64,000 nt of DNA, taken from the NCBI GenBank assembly GCA_046350255.1, contig JAXMAV010000004.1, forward strand, positions 310,001 to 374,000. The letters are read 5' to 3'. A program made the position numbers and the translations under genes. The notes under the pieces are model-generated. The model was not told the DNA's origin. It made no database searches and saw only the letters and a program-made list of their open reading frames with translations. The DNA comes from CALDUY01 sp046350255 (GTDB lineage Bacteria > Planctomycetota > Planctomycetia > Gemmatales > Gemmataceae). Below are positions 17,513 through 25,458 of this stretch, piece by piece (position 1 is the stretch's first letter; the number at the start of each line of letters is the position of its first letter).

Positions 17513-18444
17513 GACGCACTCTCCCGGCGCGCCGGCACCTCGATCCGGGTCAGATCGTCGGCGCAGAACACATCCCCGTGCAGCGCCCCCGCCTCGGCCC
17601 GGAAGCCGTCCAGCGTCTGATACCGCTGCGAAAAGTGCGTCAGCGCCAGCCGGCGCGCTCCGGCCTGCGCGGCCAGCTCCGCCGCGGCCGTCGCCGTCAT
17701 GTGCCCTCGCTCCCACGCCTCACGCGCCGACTCCTGCTGATACGTCGCCTCGCACACCAGCAGGTCCACCCCCGACGCCAGCCCCGACGCGCCGATACAC
17801 GCCCGCGTGTCCATCACCACCGCCACCGCCTGCCCCGGCCGTCGCTCACTGACTTCCTCCAGACGCACGATGCGCCCCTCGATCTCCACCTGCCCCGCCG
17901 CCTGCAACCGTCCCACCGCTGGCCCGCGCAGCCCTGCCGCCGCCAGACGTTCCGGCAACATCCGCCGCCCGTCGTCCTCCTGCAGCCGATAGCCCTGGCA
18001 CTCGATGCCGTGCTCCAGCGACTGCGCCAGAAGCGTCGCCTTGCCCAGCCGGGCTACCTGCACCGCTGCCTCGGCGCTGGCCGTGATCGGCCGCGGCACC
18101 AGCGTGGCCACCTCGTAGAACGACGACGCATGACGCAGCCGCTCGAAGTACACCTGCCCCGACGCCGGGTAGATCACCTCCACCGGGTGCGGCACACGAT
18201 CCAGCGACAGCCGCTGGATGATCCCCGCCAGCCCCAGGCAGTGATCGCCATGGAAGTGCGTGATCAGTATGTGCGTGATCTGACTCGCCGACAGCCCCGC
18301 CTGCAGCATCTGCCGCTGCGTCCCCTCGCCGGGGTCCACCAGCAGCCCAAACTCGTCCCACTGCAGAAACAGCGCGTTGTGGTTCCGCGCCCGCGTCGGC
18401 ACCTGGCTCGACGTCCCCAGGAATGTGACGTGGCGACTCGACAT
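17509..18444 (-). CDS. rnz: Ribonuclease Z
   Basis: The 311-residue protein shows the metallo-beta-lactamase signature HxHxDH in THFHGDHCLGL (His63, His65, Asp67, His68) and a VDPGEGTQRQ segment near residue 36. RNase Z cleaves the 3' trailer from precursor tRNAs. The length matches the short form. GGGGGAG precedes the ATG. It lies between two LRR genes with 19 bases to the upstream one and overlaps the downstream one by four bases, which implies one operon. Confidence 0.9.
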   Translation of the reverse strand: MSSRHVTFLGTSSQVPTRARNHNALFLQWDEFGLLVDPGEGTQRQMLQAGLSASQITHILITHFHGDHCLGLAGIIQRLSLDRVPHPVEVIYPASGQVYFERLRHASSFYEVATLVPRPITASAEAAVQVARLGKATLLAQSLEHGIECQGYRLQEDDGRRMLPERLAAAGLRGPAVGRLQAAGQVEIEGRIVRLEEVSERRPGQAVAVVMDTRACIGASGLASGVDLLVCEATYQQESAREAWERGHMTATAAAELAAQAGARRLALTHFSQRYQTLDGFRAEAGALHGDVFCADDLTRIEVPARRESAS

Positions 18445-18463
18445 GGACGAACTCCCCCAGGTG

Positions 18464-20062
18464 TCAGAACTGCGTGGCAGGGCCGAACCGGGCGCGCAGC
18501 TGCTCGCGCTCGTTGCTGGTGATGTAGGCGTTGCGCAGACTCAGCCAGCGCACCCGGCCCAGGTGGGGTGACTCCAATAGCGCCTGCGCCCCCGGCGAGT
18601 CCACCGCGTTGCCGTCCAGGTGCAGCCGCTCCAGCCGGGCCAGCGTCGAACTCTGCGCCAGCCGCCGCACTCCCTCGTCGCCCAGTTGGTTGTTGCTCAG
18701 ATCCAGCCGCCGCAGCCGGGACAGCGCATCCGACCGCGTCAGTGCGACCATCGCCTCGGTATCCAGGTGACACTGCCGCAGATCCAGCTCCATCAACCGG
18801 CGCGGCCGTGGCGCCTGCGCCAGGATCTCCGACCCGGTCACCCCCACGTGATTGCCCGCCAGGCTCAACCGTCGCAGCTGCCCCGGTCCCTCGCCCCCCA
18901 GCACCGCGCGGATGCCCGGCCCCCCGACGTTGTTGTGCCCCAGGTCCAGCTCCGTCAGCTCCGTCAGGTGTCCTGGCCCCAGCAGGGCCCGCACGCCGCG
19001 ATCGCGCAGCTTGTTCTCACCCAGGCGAAGTTTGCGCAGCCGGCTCAGGCTGGCGCAACCACCCAGCAGCGCTATCTCCTCCTCGCCCAGCCAGGTCCGA
19101 CTCAGCTCCAGCCGCTCCAGCCGACTCGCCAGCGGCGCGCGCAGCAGCGCATCCAGGCTCGGCGCATCGAACGCCGCCCCGGCGAACTTCACCCCGCGCA
19201 GCTGCCCCGCCAGCGGCGTCTCCAGCAGCTCGCGCCGCAATAACTCGGGGCTCACGCCCTGCCGGAACAAAAGCCCCAGGTTCACGTCCAGCCACGTCAG
19301 CTCTGGCGCACGCCGCGCCGCCAGCAGCGCCCGCACTCCGTACGCTGTCAGGTTCGTCTGATCCAGCCCCAGCCGACGCAGGTGCGGCGCGCTCGTCTCC
19401 GCCAGCAGCCGCGCCACCCGATCGCCCACCGCGACATTGCCCGTCAGGTCCAGCCGACGCAGCCCCGCCAGCAGCCCCGTCTCCGCCAGAGCCTGCACCG
19501 CCGGCCCTTCCACGCCATGGCCTCCCAGGTGCAGCGCCGTCAGCCGCTCCAGGTAGCGCGAGCGGAACAACGCCGCCAGCGGCCTATCGCGCAGGAACGG
19601 CCCCACACAGTTGGAATGCTCCCGCGACCGCGACAGATCCAGCCACTCCACTCGCGCCAGCCACGGACAATCCGCCAGCCGCGGTAGCTCGTCCGGCTCA
19701 GCCAGCAGCCGCACTCTCCGGATCGGCGCCTCACCAAACAGCGCCTCACCGTGCGTCAGCAGCGCGTCGGCCCACAGCGTCACCTGCTCGATGCAGCCGC
19801 GCCGCCAGCGCCACTCCAGCGCCACCTCGCTGATCCGCCCCGCCCAATCCGCCTCGTGCCGCGCCAGCAGATCGTCCGCCTCGTCGGCCTGGTCATCCGC
19901 CTGCCGCGTCCCCGGCTGCTTCGCCGCCTCCAGCTGTGCCCGCACGAACGCCGCCCGCTCGCCCTGCCCGTGTTCCTCCAGCCAGTCAGCCCAGGCCAGG
20001 CGGTGCAGGTCGTCGTCGGGGTGTTCGCCGATCGCCTCCAGGAAGGCGCGCTCGTGGTCCAT
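18464..20062 (-). CDS. TIGR02996-LRR protein
   Basis: The 532-residue protein begins at an ATG four bases after the stop of the upstream LRR gene. The opening DHERAFLEAIGEHPDDDL and DWLEEHGQ are the TIGR02996 domain, which supports this start rather than the ATG 26 codons upstream that lies inside the neighbour. About 17 LRRs follow with LxxLxLxxNxxGxxGxxxLL. It has no signal peptide and no catalytic site. Role is unknown, probably protein binding. It is the middle LRR gene of the run. Confidence 0.8.
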   Translation of the reverse strand: MDHERAFLEAIGEHPDDDLHRLAWADWLEEHGQGERAAFVRAQLEAAKQPGTRQADDQADEADDLLARHEADWAGRISEVALEWRWRRGCIEQVTLWADALLTHGEALFGEAPIRRVRLLAEPDELPRLADCPWLARVEWLDLSRSREHSNCVGPFLRDRPLAALFRSRYLERLTALHLGGHGVEGPAVQALAETGLLAGLRRLDLTGNVAVGDRVARLLAETSAPHLRRLGLDQTNLTAYGVRALLAARRAPELTWLDVNLGLLFRQGVSPELLRRELLETPLAGQLRGVKFAGAAFDAPSLDALLRAPLASRLERLELSRTWLGEEEIALLGGCASLSRLRKLRLGENKLRDRGVRALLGPGHLTELTELDLGHNNVGGPGIRAVLGGEGPGQLRRLSLAGNHVGVTGSEILAQAPRPRRLMELDLRQCHLDTEAMVALTRSDALSRLRRLDLSNNQLGDEGVRRLAQSSTLARLERLHLDGNAVDSPGAQALLESPHLGRVRWLSLRNAYITSNEREQLRARFGPATQF

Positions 20063-20066
20063 TCGC

Positions 20067-21248
20067 TTACCGCCCGAACAGGCAGACCTTCTCGCCGAAT
20101 CGCCGCACCAGCGCGGCACGCACGGGGCCTCCCAGTGCATTGTAGATCAGATCCAGCCGTTGGAGCGAAACGCGCCGCGGCGCTCCCGCCAGCGCCTGCC
20201 CTCCCGCATCCTCGATCCGGTTCATGCTCAGGTCCACCCCGCGCAGCTGCCCCAGCAACGGCGACTGCGCCAGTAGCGCTGCCCCCTCGTCTCCGGCGTA
20301 GGTCCGGCTCGCATTCACCCACACCAGCCGATGCAGCTGCCCGCACTCGGCCAGCGGACGCAGCCCCAACGGCCCCAGCGCGTTGAACGAGATGTCCAGT
20401 TCTTCCAACCCCTCTGCCTGCGGATGGTTCACCAGCCGTTCCAGCCCGTCGCCCGTCAGCCCCGTATGCCCCAGCGACAGCGACACCAGCTGCCCCAGCA
20501 GCGGCACGTTCGTCAGCAGGCTCACCACCCGATCCCCCTGCTGGTTGCCCACCAGCGACAACCGCTGCAGCCGACCCAACCGTGGGGAACGCAGCAGCAC
20601 CTCCAGCGTCTCCCGCGACGGCGACGTCGAGTTGAACTCCAGCGTCGTCAGCGAATCCAGCACCGGCGACCGCGCCAGGATTTCCACCCCCGCCGGCGTC
20701 AGCGCGTTCTGCGTCAGATGCAGCGCGTCCAGCCGAGGTAACTGTGGCAGATGGATCAGGAACAACCCCGCTCCCTCGTTCAGGAGCGCATGGTTCAGAT
20801 TCAGCACCCGCACCCGGCTCAGCAGCTCCGCCAGCAGCTGGGCCGACCGCGTCTCCTGCGCCAGCGCCGGCAGCGCATTGACGTTCCGCAGGTGCAGCTG
20901 CCGGATCGGTGCGACCCGGAAGATCTCCGCCCCATGCAGCAGAAGCTGCTGGGCGTCCACCACCACTTCCTCGACGAACCCCCGGTGGAACCGGCAGCGC
21001 TGGCACAGCAGCTTCAGCGACCCCAGCCACGCTCCCTGATGCTGCTTCAGCAGCTCCGCCTCGCGCTGCAGCAATCCGGGCAACCGGCTATCGCTTCGCT
21101 CCAGCTGCGCACGCTCCACCTGCAGCCGAATGAACTCCGCCCGGTCTGCGTCTCCCTGGTCGTCCAGCCAGTCGGCGAAGATCAACCGCGGCGCATCGTC
21201 GTCCGGGGTTTCGAGGATGGCGTCGAGGAACGCACGAGCCTGGTTCAC
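20067..21248 (-). CDS. TIGR02996-LRR protein
   Basis: The 393-residue protein starts with NQARAFLDAILETPDDDAPRL, the TIGR02996 domain, then repeats such as LDLSMNRIEDAGGQALAGAP. Two in-frame GTGs compete, at 21257 and 21248. The AGGAGGG box is only about two bases from the first and 11 from the second, so 21248 is taken. The gene is the promoter-proximal member of the LRR/RNase Z run. Its stop lies four bases before the next start. Confidence 0.76.
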   Translation of the reverse strand: MNQARAFLDAILETPDDDAPRLIFADWLDDQGDADRAEFIRLQVERAQLERSDSRLPGLLQREAELLKQHQGAWLGSLKLLCQRCRFHRGFVEEVVVDAQQLLLHGAEIFRVAPIRQLHLRNVNALPALAQETRSAQLLAELLSRVRVLNLNHALLNEGAGLFLIHLPQLPRLDALHLTQNALTPAGVEILARSPVLDSLTTLEFNSTSPSRETLEVLLRSPRLGRLQRLSLVGNQQGDRVVSLLTNVPLLGQLVSLSLGHTGLTGDGLERLVNHPQAEGLEELDISFNALGPLGLRPLAECGQLHRLVWVNASRTYAGDEGAALLAQSPLLGQLRGVDLSMNRIEDAGGQALAGAPRRVSLQRLDLIYNALGGPVRAALVRRFGEKVCLFGR

Positions 21249-21368
21249 GGGTGCCACTCCCTCCTACATCTCCGTCCCATTGTAGGAACCTACCGCCACA
21301 AACGCGAAGAGGTCGGCTGGCCCACGCCACCGACCTCCGGACTCATCCCCTCATCGTCCCGGCCCCGC

Positions 21369-22088
21369 TCACAGCGAACCCGGTCCGAAGTCGTACAGCG
21401 CCCGGTCACTGGCGCGAAACTCCATCGTGTCCACCGGAGCCACCGCCGGGCTGAACTCGTCCATCCGCATCTTGAACGCCCGGATCTTCCGCAGCGCTTC
21501 CTTGCTCCCCTCGCCCGTCGGCGCGCTCGCCTCCGGACGCGGCGCCTTGCGAATCAGCTTCTCGAACAGCCGCAGCATCTGCCCCGCCGAGCCCGTCGCC
21601 TGGCCCATGCCCGTCTCTTCCTGCTCCTCGCCGTCGTCCGGCTCGACCGCCTTCGGCATCGGCAGTTCCTCGCAGGCTTCTTCCTCAGCGTACTCCATCT
21701 TCCTCGGCCCGTACTCGCCGGCCGGAAACTCCGTCTCCGCCGCGAACGCCTCCTCGGTCTGCACCGGGCATTCCTCGTTCGGCCGCACCGGCATCTCCGC
21801 CGCTGGAACTGCCTCGTCTTCCGGAATCACGATGGCCACCGCCAGTTCCGGCTCCGCCGTGCCGGCCACCTTCTCCTCCACCACTTCGCACGGCTCCTCA
21901 CTCGCCGCGACCGGCACCCCTTCCGGCACATACGACCGTGTCGGATGCCCCGCCAGCCGCCCGGCCACTGCCAGGGTCATCTGCCCCACCGACGTCTCCG
22001 GGTAGTGAATCCCCAGCTGCGCCAGCGAGTAGATCGACCCAGCCACCAAGGTACAACCGGCCACTCCGCACCAGATCATCTTGCGCAT
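21369..22088 (-). CDS. Acidic membrane-anchored protein, unknown
   Basis: The 239-residue product begins MRKMIWCGVAGCTLVAG, a hydrophobic anchor with a Cys that could be a weak lipobox. The body is extremely acidic (Glu-rich: EEPCEVVEEK, EEQEETG) with an Ala/Pro-rich linker and a C-terminal basic helix (residues 180-215). Similar acidic-spacer proteins occur as envelope proteins in planctomycetes. No motif identifies its role. It lies upstream of the LRR run on the same strand, but a 120-base gap separates them. Confidence 0.65.
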   Translation of the reverse strand: MRKMIWCGVAGCTLVAGSIYSLAQLGIHYPETSVGQMTLAVAGRLAGHPTRSYVPEGVPVAASEEPCEVVEEKVAGTAEPELAVAIVIPEDEAVPAAEMPVRPNEECPVQTEEAFAAETEFPAGEYGPRKMEYAEEEACEELPMPKAVEPDDGEEQEETGMGQATGSAGQMLRLFEKLIRKAPRPEASAPTGEGSKEALRKIRAFKMRMDEFSPAVAPVDTMEFRASDRALYDFGPGSL

Positions 22089-22557
22089 AGGTCCGTTCTG
22101 CTCCTGTGCAAGGGGAGAGCTTGTCTCGTTCGCCGTGCCTCAATTTCGTCGGCGGGGTATACCGCCCCCCTCCGCGCCATACCAGAGCAGTTTCCCGAAC
22201 CTTCTCGCCGCCCACCTGTCCTGTCTACCAGAGTGCCGCGACGCGTCTCTCTCTGCCGGCTGCGACGGGATGGATTGCGATTGTCTCGCCTATCCTTCGC
22301 ATTGTGCGGGGTGACCGCTTGACGGACGGAGGATGCGACGTGATGATGAAATAGGGACTTTGAGCGACCGATCCCTCAGCGGCGGCGCTCTCCTCCCTCG
22401 GGAGCCGGCGATGCTCCCAGCCTGGATCGTTTGACCCTGGCTTGCCAGCCTGGAGGTGACCAACGGCGACGGTGTTTGCGAATCTGCTCGCAGCTCCACC
22501 CCGAGCGTGGCCGACCTCCTCGACTGGTTTGGTTTTTCTTCCCCGGAAGGAGGTCTC
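22089..22557. other. Gene-free region between divergent genes
   Basis: About 470 bases between the acidic protein and rsfS. It contains a short inverted GC-rich segment around 22388-22420 (CTCCTCCCTCGGGAG, then GATGCTCCCAG). No tRNA and no confident promoter is seen. Confidence 0.4.
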
Positions 22558-22959
22558 TTGAAGCTCGCAACGACGGGACAGCTCATCCTGCCCTCACTCG
22601 ACCGCGCCTGTCTGGCTGCTCGTGTAGCCTCCGAGAACAAGGGACGCGACGTCCTTGTCCTCGACCTACGGAACATCACCCCCCTTTACGATTTCTTCGT
22701 CCTCGCTACCGGTGCCTCGCGCCGGCAAACTCATACCATCACCGAAGAGGTCGATGCCGCTCTGCGCGAGCAGGGCGATCGCCGCCGCTCGGTCGAGGGG
22801 TACGAGGCCGCCTCCTGGATCGTGCAGGATTACGGAGACGTCATGGTCCACGTCTTCAATCCGCAGGCACGCGAGTACTTCGCCCTCGAGGAACTCTGGG
22901 CCGATGCCCCCCGCATCGACTGGGAGCACCACCTCGCTCCGGACGCGGCCACTCGCTAG
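22558..22959 (+). CDS. rsfS: Ribosomal silencing factor RsfS, TTG start
   Basis: The 133-residue protein binds ribosomal protein L14 and blocks subunit joining when nutrients are short. It is recognised by DLRNITPLYDFFVLATG, EVDAALRE and VEGYEAASWIVQDYGDVMVHVF. The start is a TTG with a perfect AAGGAGG five bases upstream, and the first codon before any good ATG. A longer reading starting upstream would cut through that box. The length matches the family (about 110-130). Confidence 0.9.
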   Translation: MKLATTGQLILPSLDRACLAARVASENKGRDVLVLDLRNITPLYDFFVLATGASRRQTHTITEEVDAALREQGDRRRSVEGYEAASWIVQDYGDVMVHVFNPQAREYFALEELWADAPRIDWEHHLAPDAATR

Positions 22960-23049
22960 ACGGCATGCCCGAACCTGGTCGCCCTCGCTCCGGACGGCAC
23001 CGGGTCCGGGTAGTGTCGTCTTGACTCTCTCGACAGGAATGGCTTCCTC

Positions 23050-24837
23050 ATGAACATCAGCCGCGCGCTGGAACAGCGCTTCGCTCGCGCTCTCGCGGGA
23101 CTCAGTGCCGATCCCGCCCCTCTCGCCTCCCTGGTGCGTCCCGCCCAGGACCCCAAGCATGGCGACTACCAGGCTAACTGCGCCATGCCCCTCAGCAAGG
23201 AGCTCGGCCAGCCCCCGCGCCAGGTCGCCCAGACCATCGTCGAGCGCCTCGATCTCGGCGACATGCTCGAACCGCCCGAGATCGCCGGCCCCGGCTTCAT
23301 CAACCTTCGCCTCCGCACCGACTGGGTCGCCCGCCAGGTCCAGGCCATCGCCCCTGGCGACCGCCTGGGCGTCGATCCTGCCCAGCCGCCCCGCACCATC
23401 GTCCTCGACTACTCCAGCCCCAACGTCGCCAAGCCCCTCCACGTTGGCCACCTGCGCAGCTCCATCATCGGCGACTCGCTCACCCGCCTGCTCCGCTTCC
23501 TGGGCCATCGCGTTGTCACCGACAACCACCTCGGCGACTGGGGCACCCAGTTTGGCATCCTTCTCTACGGCTACAAGAACCTCCGCGACGACGCCGCCTA
23601 CCAGCGCGACCCCGTCCGCGAACTCACTCGCCTCTACATCGAGGTCCGCAAGCTTTTCAAAAAGAAGGAAGAAGACGAAGGCGAAGGTCCCATTGACGAC
23701 CCCGTCCAGGATGCCTGCCGTCTCGAGACCGCCAAACTCCACCACGGCGACCCCGAGAACGTCGCCCTCTGGCAGCAGTTCATGCCTCACTGCCTGGAAG
23801 AAATCAACCAGGTCTACGCCCGGCTCGGCCTGCTCCCCTTCGATCACACCCTGGGCGAAAGCTTCTACCAACCCATGCTCGCGGGGGTGGTGACCGATCT
23901 CGCCGCCAGGGGCATCGCCGAGGAAAGCCAGGGCGCAAAGGTCATCTTCTTCGGCGACCCCGAGAAGGTCGCCCCCTCCATCGTCCAGAAACGCGACGGC
24001 GCCTTCACCTACACCACCACCGACCTCGCCACCATCCGCTACCGCATGGACCAGTGGCAGCCCGACGCCATCCTCTACGTCGTCGGCATGCCGCAGAACG
24101 TCCACTTCAAGAACCTCTTCGCCGCCGCCCGGCGCTGGGGCTACGAGAAGGTGGACCTGCAGCACGTCGCCTTCGGCTCGGTCCTCAGCGCCGAGGGCAA
24201 GATGCTCGCCACACGCAAGGGAGGCAACACCCTGCTGGGCGAGCTGCTCGACGATGCCATCGCCGCCGCCGCCCGCGTTCACGACCGCCTGCATCAGGAC
24301 GCCCGCGAACGTGGCGAGGAGGTGATGGAATTCACCGACGCGGAAAAACGCGCCATCCACGAGGCCGTCGGCATCGGCGCCGTCAAGTACGCCGACCTCG
24401 CCCAGGCCCGCACCAGCGACTACAAGTTCGACCTCGCCAAGATGACCTCCACCGAGGGGAACACCGCCACCTACATGCAGTATGCCTACGCCCGCTGCCG
24501 CAGCATCTTCCGCAAGGGCGAGGTGGACGACGCCCCCTTCCGCCAGACGCCCCCGCTACCCGAGCTACCCACGCCGCAGGAACGCGCCCTGGCCCTGACT
24601 CTGCTGCGCTTGCCCGAGGCGCTTGCCGCCGCCGCCGCCGACAACCGCCCTAACCTCATCACCGCCTACCTGTGGGACCTCTCCCGCGCCTACTCGACCT
24701 TCTTTACCCACTGCCCCGTCCTCAAGGCCGAAACGCCCGCCCTGAAGCAGGGCCGCCTGCTGCTGTGCGATCTCACCGCACGCACCATCCGCCTCGGCCT
24801 CGACCTCCTGGGCATCCGCACCATCGAGCGCATGTGA
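23050..24837 (+). CDS. argS: Arginine--tRNA ligase
   Basis: The 595-residue enzyme attaches arginine to tRNA-Arg. It has an N-terminal Add-1-type domain, the class I HIGH equivalent in AKPLHVGHLRSSIIGD (about residue 125), and a late KMS-like AEGKMLATRKGG. A C-terminal DALR anticodon domain holds TYMQYAYARCRSI. A 30-residue Lys/Glu-rich linker near residue 200 (KKKEEDEGEGP) is an insertion. The length and architecture are normal. It follows rsfS with 90 bases and is likely on its own promoter. Confidence 0.92.
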   Translation: MNISRALEQRFARALAGLSADPAPLASLVRPAQDPKHGDYQANCAMPLSKELGQPPRQVAQTIVERLDLGDMLEPPEIAGPGFINLRLRTDWVARQVQAIAPGDRLGVDPAQPPRTIVLDYSSPNVAKPLHVGHLRSSIIGDSLTRLLRFLGHRVVTDNHLGDWGTQFGILLYGYKNLRDDAAYQRDPVRELTRLYIEVRKLFKKKEEDEGEGPIDDPVQDACRLETAKLHHGDPENVALWQQFMPHCLEEINQVYARLGLLPFDHTLGESFYQPMLAGVVTDLAARGIAEESQGAKVIFFGDPEKVAPSIVQKRDGAFTYTTTDLATIRYRMDQWQPDAILYVVGMPQNVHFKNLFAAARRWGYEKVDLQHVAFGSVLSAEGKMLATRKGGNTLLGELLDDAIAAAARVHDRLHQDARERGEEVMEFTDAEKRAIHEAVGIGAVKYADLAQARTSDYKFDLAKMTSTEGNTATYMQYAYARCRSIFRKGEVDDAPFRQTPPLPELPTPQERALALTLLRLPEALAAAAADNRPNLITAYLWDLSRAYSTFFTHCPVLKAETPALKQGRLLLCDLTARTIRLGLDLLGIRTIERM

Positions 24838-24872
24838 CCTTTCCTGGTGGTTTCAATGGAGTGAACCCCCCG

Positions 24873-25184
24873 ATGACCGCACCCGCGCCTGGCTTCCTGC
24901 GCCGCCGCCTCGCCGGCTGGCTCCTCCGCCATCAACTGCCGATCAATTTCTGGATCCACATGATCGGCATCCCCCTCGCCCTCATCGTCGCCCCCCTCAG
25001 CCTCCTCTTCCTCGACTGGCCCTGGGCCCTGGGCCTGTTCGTCCTCGGCTACTTCCTCCAGTGGGTCGGCCACTGCTTCGAGGGCAACGACCTCGGCGAA
25101 TGGGCCGCCATCAAACGGCTGCTCGGCCTGCCCTACGTCGGCATCGCCCCGCGCTGGAACCCCGAAGATCCCTCGCGCCTGTGA
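24873..25184 (+). CDS. DUF962/Mpo1-like membrane protein
   Basis: The 103-residue protein has two membrane helices (about residues 32-50 and 54-75). The motif HQLPINFWIHMIGIPL and the later VGHCFEGN are those of the Mpo1/DUF962 family. Yeast Mpo1 is an iron-dependent 2-hydroxy-fatty-acid alpha-oxidase; bacterial members are mostly uncharacterised. An in-frame GTG at 24861 is the alternative start. It immediately follows argS by 35 bases. Confidence 0.72.
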   Translation: MTAPAPGFLRRRLAGWLLRHQLPINFWIHMIGIPLALIVAPLSLLFLDWPWALGLFVLGYFLQWVGHCFEGNDLGEWAAIKRLLGLPYVGIAPRWNPEDPSRL

Positions 25185-25458
25185 CCCTGGGTAACCTTCG
25201 CCCCACCCGGTAATCCAGGTCGTCGTCTCCCCTCGTTCGACCAGGCTGCCTCCTTCACCCATTTCCAGCGCCGCGGACACTTTTTTGCCTCATGCGCGGT
25301 GCGACCGTCAAAAGTTGCCTCAACCTCGCGACCGACACGACCGATACAAGCACTATCCGCGAGAGTCTGCGCACCGGGTGGGATCATGCCCACGGGGATG
25401 CTGTCCAGTCCTGCCGGCCCGGCGGGAAGGGCGGATCGAGCCAACGGGGAACCGTGTT

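Noticed and set aside
22666..24360. Long minus-strand open frame over argS
   Set aside because: It is the complement of a conserved tRNA synthetase gene and shows no domains of its own.
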